5,341 bases of DNA from an uncultured Sphingobium sp. (GTDB lineage Bacteria > Pseudomonadota > Alphaproteobacteria > Sphingomonadales > Sphingomonadaceae): the NCBI GenBank assembly GCA_946479185.1, contig CAMLFF010000232.1, forward strand, positions 1 to 5,341. The letters run 5' to 3'. Positions 1 to 5,341 of this stretch are shown here, piece by piece. Positions within the stretch are counted from its first letter, which is position 1; every line of letters begins with the position of its first letter. A program made the translations under genes and the position numbers. Under the pieces are notes generated by a model that did not search any database, was not told the DNA's origin, and saw nothing but the letters and a program-made list of their open reading frames with translations.

Positions 1-38
1 GGCGTCGCGCAATCGATCACAAGGTATCGCTCAGTCAC
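1..38 (-). CDS. tsaB: TsaB-like t6A synthesis protein, 5' end only (partial)
   Basis: Only the first 12 codons lie in the window; the gene runs off the left edge. From a GTG at 38..36 the minus strand reads (M)TERYLVIDCAT. This matches the opening beta strand of TsaB proteins, which typically start with a few residues and then a pattern such as L-x-I-D-T-A-T. TsaB is the inactive ASKHA-fold partner of TsaD in the complex that makes N6-threonylcarbamoyladenosine at position 37 of ANN-decoding tRNAs. The start is set by a TGA stop upstream in the same frame, with no ATG or TTG between that stop and the GTG. A purine-rich GGGGGAAG lies about 8 nt upstream of the GTG and can serve as ribosome binding site. 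An ATG at 60..58 is in another frame and stops after nine codons. The gene follows nfu on the same strand after 51 nt, so co-transcription is plausible. The identification rests on 12 residues plus gene order, so it is probable rather than proven. Confidence 0.62.
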   Translation of the reverse strand, partial: MTERYLVIDCAT

Positions 39-89
39 GCCTCTGCTTCCCCCGACCCATTGCCTCGCTCACCCCCAAGTTCGTTTGAT

Positions 90-677
90 CTAGACGGCGC
101 GCACTTCCGTTACTTCCGGCACATAATGTTTGAGCAATTGCTCGATGCCGTTCTTGAGCGTTGCCGTTGAGGATGGGCAGCCAGCGCAAGCGCCCTGCAT
201 ACGCAGGAAGACGGTGCCTTGCTGGAAGCCGCGATAGACGATGTCGCCACCGTCATTCGCCACGGCAGGGCGAACGCGGGTATCGATAAGCTCACGGATT
301 TGCGTGATGATGTCGGCATCTTCCGGATCATCGCCCGGCATGGCTTCCAGCGCTTCACCTTCGGCTGGCACGCTGATGCCAAGCGCCGATCCGCCATGAA
401 AGAGCGGCATGTCCGCCGAGAAATGATCGAGGAGAATGGAGATAACGTCGGTGCGCAGATCGCTCCAGTTCACGCCTGGCGCTGCCGTGACGGACACGAA
501 GTCGCGCCCGAAGAAAACGCCCGTCACATCGCCAAGGCCAAACAGCGCCTGAGCGAGCGGAGAAGCGTCGCCCTCATCCGCATTGGCGAAATCGCGCGTG
601 CCTGCCGCCATCACCGTCCGTCCCGGCAGGAACTTGAGCGTTGCGGGGTTCGGGGTCGGCTCGGTCTCGATGAACAT
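90..677 (-). CDS. nfu: Nfu-type iron-sulfur cluster carrier (NifU family)
   Basis: This 195-residue protein is a complete two-domain Nfu. Residues 1 to about 90 form the Nfu/NifU N-terminal domain, with the signature opening MFIETEPTPNPATLKFLPG and the later F-G-x-x-F-V-S-V-T segment (57-64). Residues from about 123 to 195 form the NifU C-terminal domain, with R-P-A-V-A-N-D-G-G-D-I (136-146) and the cluster-binding motif C164-A-G-C167. In this family two monomers share a 4Fe-4S cluster through the C-x-x-C cysteines and pass it to client enzymes such as lipoyl synthase or aconitase in the cytoplasm. The N-terminal domain is the mitochondrial NFU1/alphaproteobacterial type, unlike the degenerate A-type carrier domain of E. 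coli NfuA. Length and start are typical. Only a weak purine stretch (GAGTAGATAAA) precedes the ATG. The M16 gene ends 106 nt upstream and the tsaB-like gene starts 51 nt downstream, all on the minus strand. No SUF genes are visible. Confidence 0.95.
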   Translation of the reverse strand: MFIETEPTPNPATLKFLPGRTVMAAGTRDFANADEGDASPLAQALFGLGDVTGVFFGRDFVSVTAAPGVNWSDLRTDVISILLDHFSADMPLFHGGSALGISVPAEGEALEAMPGDDPEDADIITQIRELIDTRVRPAVANDGGDIVYRGFQQGTVFLRMQGACAGCPSSTATLKNGIEQLLKHYVPEVTEVRAV

Positions 678-704
678 TTTATCTACTCGCGCAAACGGGG
701 TGTG

Positions 705-722
705 AGGCCGTCATGCCGGCCT
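705..722. repeat. Small inverted repeat, 6-bp arms
   Basis: The arms AGGCCG (705-710) and CGGCCT (717-722) are exact reverse complements separated by a 6-nt loop. It lies in the spacer between the M16 peptidase gene and nfu, next to a longer hairpin. There is no T-tract beside it in the minus-strand direction, so it is not a standard intrinsic terminator. It could be chance in GC-rich DNA. Confidence 0.4.
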
Positions 723-724
723 AG

Positions 725-759
725 GCCCAAATATGGGCCGCTATGCGACCCATTTGGGC
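725..759. repeat. Imperfect 35-nt hairpin between M16 gene and nfu
   Basis: The outer arms GCCCAAAT (725-732) and ATTTGGGC (752-759) are exact reverse complements. Inside them GGG (735-737) pairs with CCC (749-751) and CGC (739-741) pairs with GCG (745-747) around a TAT triloop. The result is 14 base pairs, with a 2-nt bulge (733-734) and one 1x1 mismatch (738/748). It sits 24 nt after the stop of the M16 gene and about 47 nt before the nfu start, both on the minus strand. It may stop or stabilise the M16 transcript or separate its expression from nfu. However, no run of T follows it on the minus strand, so a canonical rho-independent terminator is not supported. An alternative smaller stem, GGCCCA with TGGGCC (724-739, loop AATA), competes for the same bases. 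Confidence 0.55.
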
Positions 760-770
760 GGTCGACCGCC
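757..770. repeat. Perfect 14-bp palindrome GGCGGTCGACCGCC
   Basis: Bases 757-770 are fully self-complementary with no central loop, and lie just downstream of the M16 stop codon on the minus strand. The palindrome overlaps the end of the larger hairpin at 725-759 by 3 nt, so the two structures would compete in RNA. A loop-free DNA palindrome fits a protein-binding site better than an RNA hairpin, but no function can be assigned. Confidence 0.45.
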
Positions 771-783
771 GCTGCGCAAGTGC

Positions 784-3765
784 TCAGTGTGCGACTGGCG
801 CGGCGCCCGGCGCTTGAGAGGTGGCAGCCGACGCCTGCACGTTCGCATCCTTCGGCCCCAGCCCGGCGATCACTGGCACTGGCACGCCGCGCGGCAGCAC
901 CATCGCCGACCAGCTCTTTTGATCGAGCAGATAGCGTGCAGCCAGCGCCTGCAGGTCCGCTGGCGTCACGCCGACCAGGTCCGTCCCAAGGCTGGCGGCG
1001 CGTGTCAGCTTGTCGGGATCGCGCCCGATGCCCTGCAACTGGTTCATCCAGAAGCCATTACTGTAGGCGGCCCGGTTGAGCAGTTGGCGCACCGGTTCCA
1101 CCTGACGATCCAACTCATCCTGCGTGACGGGATTGGTCGCCAGATCGCGCGCAATCTCATCGGCCCATTGGTAGAAATAGGCGATGCGATCCGGCTTGAG
1201 CTGGGTCTGCAGGATCAAAAAGCCGCCACCCTTCATTTCCTCGGGCCACACGCTCGATGCGCTTGGCGTGTAAGCTGCGCCATCGATGGAACGCAGCTTC
1301 TCGAACAGCCGATCATTGATGATACGCGCCAGCATCTCCAACTGGCGGCTCTCGCGGATTCGGTCCACGCCGCTGCCCGTCGGCCAGGCGATGATCGCAG
1401 CAGCCTGCTCAGGTGGCCCATCATGCAGGATCACTTCAGGCGTGGTGACAGGGGCAGGGAAGCGCAGCACGCCATTGGCTGCTGACGGCTTCTTGTCCTT
1501 GCGCGCGGGCAGCGCGCCAAATGTCCTTCCCACTGCAGCAATGGCTTCTTCCACGTCCACATCGCCATAGACCTGTATTTCGATCGGCCCTTCCTTGAGG
1601 CGCGGCTCCCAGATCTTGCGGAATTTCCGTAGCGTGAGCGCCTTGGCATCCTCGGGCGTGGCGGGCGCATAGCGGCCATCATGGTCGCGCAACATCCAGT
1701 CGAGATTGCGGCTGATCGCCTCGGCGGCGGAACCAGGAATGGGATCATAGCTGGATTGCAGCATCGCCATCGATCGGCGCAGCGGCGCTTCGTCCCAGCG
1801 GGGGTAGGCGAGCTTGCTCGCGAACAAGCGCAGCTGATCGGCATAATCGGCGGGGCTGCTCGTGGCGCTGAAGGTGAAGGCGTCGTCATCAATGCCAAAG
1901 CCAAGGCCAAGCTGGCGGCCACTCAAAAGGTCACTCAATTCGCGCTGACCAAGATCGCCAATACCGCTCGCCATCAGGGCGTAGGGCGCGGCCCAAAGGG
2001 CATCCTTGCTCTTGGGCGAGAAGCTCTGGCGACCATGGCCGAAGCGGATATTCACATGAACCTTGCCGGGCTCTGCCTTGTTGCCGATGACCAGCAACTT
2101 CACGCCGTTTTCAAACGACACGTTCTCGATGCCGAGCACGCCTAGAGGCACGCGCAGCGCCACTTCCCCCGGCGGGGGCAGGGCAGGCAGCGCATCCATC
2201 GTGACGCGCAAATCGCTTAAACGCGCAGCGGCGGAAGGTTGAACGGTCGCGTTGACCGCCTCGGTGAGTTTGGCGAGCGCATTTTCCTGCGGCGCGCGGA
2301 TGCTCAGCAGCGCGCGAACGGCGGTTGCGGAAAAGAGCCTGTTTGTGGAGGCGAGCAACTGATCGGGCGTCATGAACTGGCGCGCGGTCTGATAGATGTT
2401 GAGCTGCACCTGTGGAGAGACCACCGTCTCGCGAATATCAACGGCGCCAACGATGTTCTCGGCCTGCTGCTCGCTGCCCTCGATGGCGGACGTTGCCACC
2501 TGATTGACGAAGCCTGCTTCCATGCCGGCAAATTCGCGGTCGATATCGGCCTGACTGGCTGGCGTGCGGCGCGCATCCTCGATGATCGCGCGCACATCGA
2601 GCAGCGCCTTCTCCCAATCATTGCCGAGCGGTACGATGGTCACATAGGTCGCGTTCGCCGAGCGCATGCTGTTGTCGAGCGTTACGCTCGCCTGCACGAA
2701 GCTCGCGCCATCGGCTGCGACTGCTTCCAGGCGCCGGTTGATCAGTTCAAGCGCGACCACATCGGCCAGCCGAAGCTGGTTGAAGCGGATCGTATCCTCG
2801 TTGAACGTCCAGGGCCGCAGATAGGCGAGGCCTACGGTATAAGGTGCGCTCGGCTCGACCACGACCTTGGCAGGCGGTGCCGACGGGTCCGGCTTGCCAA
2901 AGTCTGGCGCGGGCGTGGCAAGGCCACCAACCTTCCAACCGGAGAAATGCTGCTTCACCAGCGCTTCAAGCTGGTCGGGGTCCATTGCGCCCGAGATCGA
3001 GATGACGGTGCTTTCCGGGCGATACCAGCGTTCGTGGAACGAGCGCAGACGCTCAGCGGTCGCCTTGGTTAGTGTCTCTTCCGTGCCGATGGGGCTATGC
3101 GTCGCGAGCCTTTGCCCGGCGAAATAGAATGCGCGAATCTCATCGCCCAGCCGGGCACCGGGGCTGAGCCCTTCGCGTCGCTCAGCCAGGATCACGGCGC
3201 GCTCGGCCTCGACCGGGCCGTCCGCGATGTTGGGGTACGCCATCATGCCAGCAAGAATGCCAAGGCTTTCGCCAATCCCGGCCTGCGTCGCGCGGGGGAG
3301 GTCGAGCGCGTAAGTCGTGCCGGTCGGCGTGGTCTGCGCATTGCTGTCGCTGCCGAACTCCGCGCCCAGCCGCTGCCAGATACGCTTGGATTCGCCATCC
3401 GGTACATCGCGCGAGCCGCGGAAGGTCAAATGCTCGATGAAATGCGCAAAGCCCGCTTCGTCCGGCTCTTCGTTTAGCGATCCCACATCGACACGCACGC
3501 GGATGGAGACTTGCCCGGCAGGCACATCGTTACGCCGCACAGCGTAGCGCAAGCCGTTGGGCAGCACGCCGAAATACCACGCCTCATCAATCGGAACGTC
3601 GCTCTTTTCGTAAAGCCAAGGGCGAGGCGCTGCGGTGAGCGGGGCCTTGGTTGCCGCGCTACGAGCAGGGGCTGCGGGTGCTGTTTGCGCTGCCAGTGGC
3701 GCGCTGATGAAGGTGAAGGCGAGTGCTGCCGTAAGGGCGCGGCGCAAAGGTGCTGAAAAGCTCAT
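784..3765 (-). CDS. Exported M16 (pitrilysin/insulinase-like) zinc metallopeptidase
   Basis: This 993-residue protein has the two-halves layout of full-length M16 peptidases. Residues 1 to about 26 look like a Sec signal peptide (RR at 8-9, hydrophobic stretch, then APLAAQ). An Ala/Pro-rich linker leads to the first M16 domain from about residue 60. The inverted zinc motif H108-F-I-E111-H112 is intact. The third ligand is most likely E195 in ERAVILAERRE (188-198), with E188 seven residues before it, as in insulysin and the mitochondrial processing peptidase. An M16 C-terminal-type domain spans roughly 230-440. A second M16 repeat, without H-x-x-E-H, starts near 545 (GVKLLVIGNK) and ends near 950. 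R825 and Y832 keep the R-x6-Y spacing of the insulysin substrate-binding pair R824/Y831. The tail (about 968-993) is Ala/Gln/Pro-rich. The protein should degrade peptides in the periplasm or outside the cell; its substrate is unknown. The AGGGA upstream of the ATG is about 14 nt away, so the ribosome binding site is weak. Confidence 0.93.
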   Translation of the reverse strand: MSFSAPLRRALTAALAFTFISAPLAAQTAPAAPARSAATKAPLTAAPRPWLYEKSDVPIDEAWYFGVLPNGLRYAVRRNDVPAGQVSIRVRVDVGSLNEEPDEAGFAHFIEHLTFRGSRDVPDGESKRIWQRLGAEFGSDSNAQTTPTGTTYALDLPRATQAGIGESLGILAGMMAYPNIADGPVEAERAVILAERREGLSPGARLGDEIRAFYFAGQRLATHSPIGTEETLTKATAERLRSFHERWYRPESTVISISGAMDPDQLEALVKQHFSGWKVGGLATPAPDFGKPDPSAPPAKVVVEPSAPYTVGLAYLRPWTFNEDTIRFNQLRLADVVALELINRRLEAVAADGASFVQASVTLDNSMRSANATYVTIVPLGNDWEKALLDVRAIIEDARRTPASQADIDREFAGMEAGFVNQVATSAIEGSEQQAENIVGAVDIRETVVSPQVQLNIYQTARQFMTPDQLLASTNRLFSATAVRALLSIRAPQENALAKLTEAVNATVQPSAAARLSDLRVTMDALPALPPPGEVALRVPLGVLGIENVSFENGVKLLVIGNKAEPGKVHVNIRFGHGRQSFSPKSKDALWAAPYALMASGIGDLGQRELSDLLSGRQLGLGFGIDDDAFTFSATSSPADYADQLRLFASKLAYPRWDEAPLRRSMAMLQSSYDPIPGSAAEAISRNLDWMLRDHDGRYAPATPEDAKALTLRKFRKIWEPRLKEGPIEIQVYGDVDVEEAIAAVGRTFGALPARKDKKPSAANGVLRFPAPVTTPEVILHDGPPEQAAAIIAWPTGSGVDRIRESRQLEMLARIINDRLFEKLRSIDGAAYTPSASSVWPEEMKGGGFLILQTQLKPDRIAYFYQWADEIARDLATNPVTQDELDRQVEPVRQLLNRAAYSNGFWMNQLQGIGRDPDKLTRAASLGTDLVGVTPADLQALAARYLLDQKSWSAMVLPRGVPVPVIAGLGPKDANVQASAATSQAPGAAPVAH

Positions 3766-3987
3766 CGGGTCAGTCTAAGTCCCTGAGCTGCAATCGTCAC
3801 ATGGAAACTGAGCAAGGGCGCTGCCCTGATCCGCAGAGGAGAGTAGAGGAAGTTCAAAAGCGCCTCGCAGTCATGCTTTGCAGAGCCGGATCCGGCCATG
3901 AGATTCGCGCACTATGCAGGGCGGGCGTGAACGGATGATGACCGAGCGCGGCACAGACGTTGAGGATGCTGCGCTCGCAACACGCGC
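3766..3987. other. 222-bp spacer between tetR-family gene and M16 gene
   Basis: The two flanking genes point the same way (minus), and this gap should hold the end of the regulator transcript and the promoter of the peptidase gene. I could not find a convincing -35/-10 pair for the peptidase gene. Neither a T-tract terminator nor a tRNA-like fold is visible. The structures seen are a perfect 12-bp palindrome at 3885-3896 and a small 5-bp stem AGGGC/GCCCT (3815-3827, loop GCT). The plus-strand 62-codon ORF across it (3750-3938) has no recognisable features and is not called. Confidence 0.5.
3885..3896. repeat. Perfect 12-bp palindrome GCCGGATCCGGC
   Basis: Bases 3885-3896 are fully self-complementary and lie about 120 nt upstream of the M16 start codon, about 90 nt after the TetR-family stop. 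It could be a protein-binding site or part of a weak 3'-end hairpin. A 12-bp GC-rich palindrome can also arise by chance, so no function is assigned. Confidence 0.35.
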
Positions 3988-4635
3988 TTATGCAGCCTCG
4001 ACTGGCGCCTCGTTGCGCATATCGGCTATTTCGGTGCGGATAAGCCGCATCGCCGTCTCGACGATATCGCCATTGCCACCAGACAGATCCAGGACGCGAT
4101 GCTGGAGCAGGCCAAGCGACAGGGCGAACGCAAGATCTGCGAGCTGCGCTCTGCGCTGTGCCAAGGCTTCGCCGGGCGCCAGAACCTCGATTGCCGCGAG
4201 CATCGCGCCACGCACATCCCCGCTTGTCGTCGCGAAAATCTCCGCGATGGTGGGATTGCGCGTGGATTCGGCAATGATCTCCGTCAGCAAAATGCCCTCA
4301 TCGGCGTCGCCATGGCTCATGAACTCCTGGAGCCAGGCCCACACCGCATCCTGATCGCCGCTCTCGATACCGCGCCGCAGCGAATCATGGCAGAGAAAGT
4401 CAGTGCAGTCGGTCTTCGCGATAGAGGCGACGATTGCCTCTTTAGAAGAGAAGTCGCGATAGATCTGCCCAACCGCAACACCAGATTCACTTGCAATCTG
4501 GGCGACACCTGTCGCGTGAAACCCATTCTCCGTGAACAATCTCCGCGCCGTGTCTACGATTTTGCTGCGTCGCAGCGCTGCGCGGTCCTTATCGGCAGCC
4601 GAGGTCTCGGGTCGGCTTTTCGTCGTCATCATCAT
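3988..4635 (-). CDS. TetR/AcrR-family transcriptional repressor of the divergent efflux locus
   Basis: This 215-residue protein has the TetR N-terminal DNA-binding domain at about residues 22-70. It shows the family pattern I-V-D-T-A-R-R-L-F-T-E-N-G-F-H-A-T (26-42), then the helix-turn-helix I-A-S-E-S-G-V-A-V-G-Q-I-Y-R-D-F (47-62) and S-K-E-A-I (64-68). The rest, about 75-215, is a helical ligand-binding and dimerisation region that diverges in this family, so the inducer cannot be read from sequence. Divergence from an RND adaptor with a shared palindrome between them strongly suggests it represses that efflux operon, and perhaps itself, until a drug or other ligand binds. Three tandem ATG codons open the frame (4635, 4632 and 4629); AGG at 4643-4641 sits 5 nt before the first and 8 nt before the second, so either may be used. 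A possible -10 AATAAT (4652..4647, minus) lacks a good -35. Length is typical. Confidence 0.93.
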   Translation of the reverse strand: MMMTTKSRPETSAADKDRAALRRSKIVDTARRLFTENGFHATGVAQIASESGVAVGQIYRDFSSKEAIVASIAKTDCTDFLCHDSLRRGIESGDQDAVWAWLQEFMSHGDADEGILLTEIIAESTRNPTIAEIFATTSGDVRGAMLAAIEVLAPGEALAQRRAQLADLAFALSLGLLQHRVLDLSGGNGDIVETAMRLIRTEIADMRNEAPVEAA

Positions 4636-4653
4636 TTTGACCTATAATTATTG

Positions 4654-4681
4654 TTGACCGCGCTCACGAGTTGGAGATAAC
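4654..4681 (+). promoter_or_regulatory. Predicted sigma70-type promoter of the efflux adaptor gene
   Basis: TTGACC (4654-4659, five of six consensus bases) is followed after 16 nt by GATAAC (4676-4681, four of six). Transcription would then start near 4688, about 45 nt before the adaptor ATG. That start coincides with the first base of the palindromic operator, as expected for a repressible promoter. Box scores were judged by eye, and alphaproteobacterial promoters often deviate from the E. coli consensus. Confidence 0.5.
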
Positions 4682-4687
4682 GGCGAT

Positions 4688-4709
4688 TGAGAGTGATCGC
4701 TCACTCTCA
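4688..4709. promoter_or_regulatory. Predicted TetR-family operator, 22-bp inverted repeat
   Basis: The left arm TGAGAGTGA (4688-4696) and right arm TCACTCTCA (4701-4709) are exact reverse complements around a TCGC centre. The size and symmetry match operators bound by TetR-family dimers. The site covers the predicted start point of the adaptor promoter and lies 52 bp from the first regulator ATG, so one bound protein could block the efflux operon and possibly influence the regulator gene. That the neighbouring TetR protein binds here is inference from position. Confidence 0.75.
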
Positions 4710-4722
4710 TACTTTAATCGGC

Positions 4723-4727
4723 AGGGA
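4723..4727 (+). promoter_or_regulatory. Ribosome binding site of the adaptor gene
   Basis: AGGGA lies 5 nt before the ATG at 4733. It supports that start, which also gives a complete lipoprotein signal peptide. Confidence 0.6.
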
Positions 4728-4732
4728 TTCAA

Positions 4733-5341
4733 ATGACTTTTTTTCGTCACACTGCGCCAGCGCTTGCGCTCGCTCTCGTTGCATGTGGCAGTCAGCCCGC
4801 CGATCAGGGCGCCGCGGGCGCCAGCCCGCCGCCCGTGTCCGTGATCAGCGCGAAGCAGGCGTCGGTTACTCTGACGAGGGAGTTGCCCGGTCGCATCACG
4901 GCCTTCGAGACCTCCGAAGTGCGTCCGCAAGTGAACGGCATCATAGAAGCGCGCCTCTTCACTGAGGGCGATATGGTCCGCAAGGGGCAGCCGCTCTACC
5001 GGATCGACGCTGCGCCATATCGTGCGCAGGTTGCCAGTGCGCGCTCGGCGCTCGCCCGTGCGCAGGCCGCCATCGCCTCAAGCGCAGCGCTTTCGCGCCG
5101 CTATGGCGAGCTGGTGAAGATCAACGCGATTTCCAAGCAGGATTATGAGAACGCGCAAACCAGCGCCGCGCAGGCCCGCGCAGATGTGGGCGCGCAGCAG
5201 GCCGCTTTGCGCAGCGCGGAGATCGATCTTGCGCGCACGACCATCCGCGCGCCGATATCGGGTCGTATCGGCCGCTCCGTATCCACGGTTGGCGCCCTTG
5301 TTTCCGCATCGCAGACCGAACCGCTCACGACGATTCAGCGA
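4733..5341 (+). CDS. RND efflux periplasmic adaptor lipoprotein, AcrA/MexA type (3' end missing)
   Basis: The reading frame is open from the ATG at 4733 to the right edge, giving the first 203 codons. Residues 1-18 are a lipoprotein signal peptide with lipobox L15-V-A-C18, so the mature protein should be acylated and anchored in the inner membrane. A beta-barrel/lipoyl segment follows, with the hallmark L-P-G-R-I-T-A (51-57), V-R-P-Q-V-N-G-I-I (63-71) and G-D-M-V-R-K-G-Q-P-L-Y-R-I-D (79-92). An Ala-rich coiled-coil hairpin runs from about 96 to 167 and contains I-S-K-Q-D-Y-E (133-139). The lipoyl domain closes with T-I-R-A-P-I-S-G-R-I-G (170-180). All of these are typical of AcrA and MexA, which bridge an RND pump to an outer-membrane channel to expel drugs. 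Family members are about 370-400 residues, so roughly half is present. The gene is divergent from the TetR-family repressor and should lead an operon with the pump gene beyond the edge. Substrates cannot be told. Confidence 0.95.
   Translation, partial: MTFFRHTAPALALALVACGSQPADQGAAGASPPPVSVISAKQASVTLTRELPGRITAFETSEVRPQVNGIIEARLFTEGDMVRKGQPLYRIDAAPYRAQVASARSALARAQAAIASSAALSRRYGELVKINAISKQDYENAQTSAAQARADVGAQQAALRSAEIDLARTTIRAPISGRIGRSVSTVGALVSASQTEPLTTIQR

Noticed and set aside
58..60. ATG on the minus strand as start of the gene at the left edge
   Set aside because: The frame from this ATG meets TGA after nine codons and does not join the TsaB-like reading.
725..759. Canonical rho-independent terminator after the M16 gene
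   Set aside because: The stem is strong, but no run of T follows it in the direction of transcription, so it is recorded as an inverted repeat only.
219..1079. Plus-strand open frame of 286 codons across nfu and the end of the M16 gene
   Set aside because: It lies antisense to two well-recognised genes, spans their spacer, and its translation is Arg/His/Pro-rich with no family pattern. Long antisense frames are common in GC-rich DNA.
2239..3072. Plus-strand open frame of 277 codons inside the M16 gene
   Set aside because: It is fully antisense to a conserved peptidase domain and has no recognisable domain or ribosome binding site that stands out.
3750..3938. Possible 62-codon small gene on the plus strand in the spacer upstream of M16
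   Set aside because: It begins inside the M16 coding end and has several Cys and Arg residues but no motif, no membrane segment and no convincing ribosome binding site.
4099..4647. Plus-strand open frame of 182 codons across the TetR-family gene
   Set aside because: It is antisense to a clear helix-turn-helix gene; the translation lacks domain features and is best explained as a shadow frame.
4643..4648. Exact TATAAT on the plus strand near the TetR-family start
   Set aside because: The region about 17 nt upstream (around 4620-4625) has no -35-like sequence, and the TTGACC/GATAAC pair downstream is better placed for the adaptor gene.
4688..4709. CRP/FNR-type binding site as an alternative reading of the GTGA...TCAC palindrome
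   Set aside because: The two half-sites are 4 bp apart instead of the 6 bp of CRP sites, and the perfect outer arms and adjacency to a TetR-family gene fit a TetR-type operator better.

Overview
The window looks like ordinary chromosome from a GC-rich alphaproteobacterium, most likely a sphingomonad. I infer this from an Nfu-type protein with the mitochondrial/alphaproteobacterial N-terminal domain, the start of a tsaB gene next to it, a very large exported M16 peptidase, the Ala/Arg/Gly-rich composition (GC roughly 60% by eye), and many long spurious antisense ORFs. The taxonomic call is inference; no rRNA or other marker is present.

Layout from left to right. (1) Bases 1-38, minus strand: the first 12 codons of a GTG-started gene that reads like TsaB (tRNA t6A synthesis). 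(2) Bases 90-677, minus: an Nfu-type Fe-S cluster carrier with its C-x-x-C motif. (3) Bases 678-783: a short spacer packed with inverted repeats, including a 35-bp imperfect hairpin. (4) Bases 784-3765, minus: a 993-residue secreted M16 (pitrilysin/insulinase-like) zinc peptidase with an active N-terminal half and an inactive C-terminal half. (5) Bases 3766-3987: a 222-bp spacer with one perfect 12-bp palindrome. (6) Bases 3988-4635, minus: a TetR-family repressor. (7) Bases 4636-4732: a divergent regulatory region with a good sigma70-like promoter and a 22-bp operator with perfect 9-bp arms lying on the expected transcription start. (8) Bases 4733-5341, plus: the first 203 codons of an RND-efflux periplasmic adaptor lipoprotein (AcrA/MexA type), cut by the right edge.

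How the parts work together. The right-hand third is a classic regulated multidrug efflux locus: a TetR repressor divergent from the adaptor, with the shared operator between them. The inner-membrane RND pump, and perhaps an outer-membrane channel, would be expected just beyond the right edge. The left-hand part is housekeeping: an Fe-S carrier followed on the same strand by tsaB, with the M16 peptidase upstream but separated by the hairpin-rich spacer. I see no CRISPR, phage, transposon, toxin-antitoxin or RNA gene, and no clearly novel system. The items most worth a second look are the operator/promoter arrangement and the hairpin cluster.
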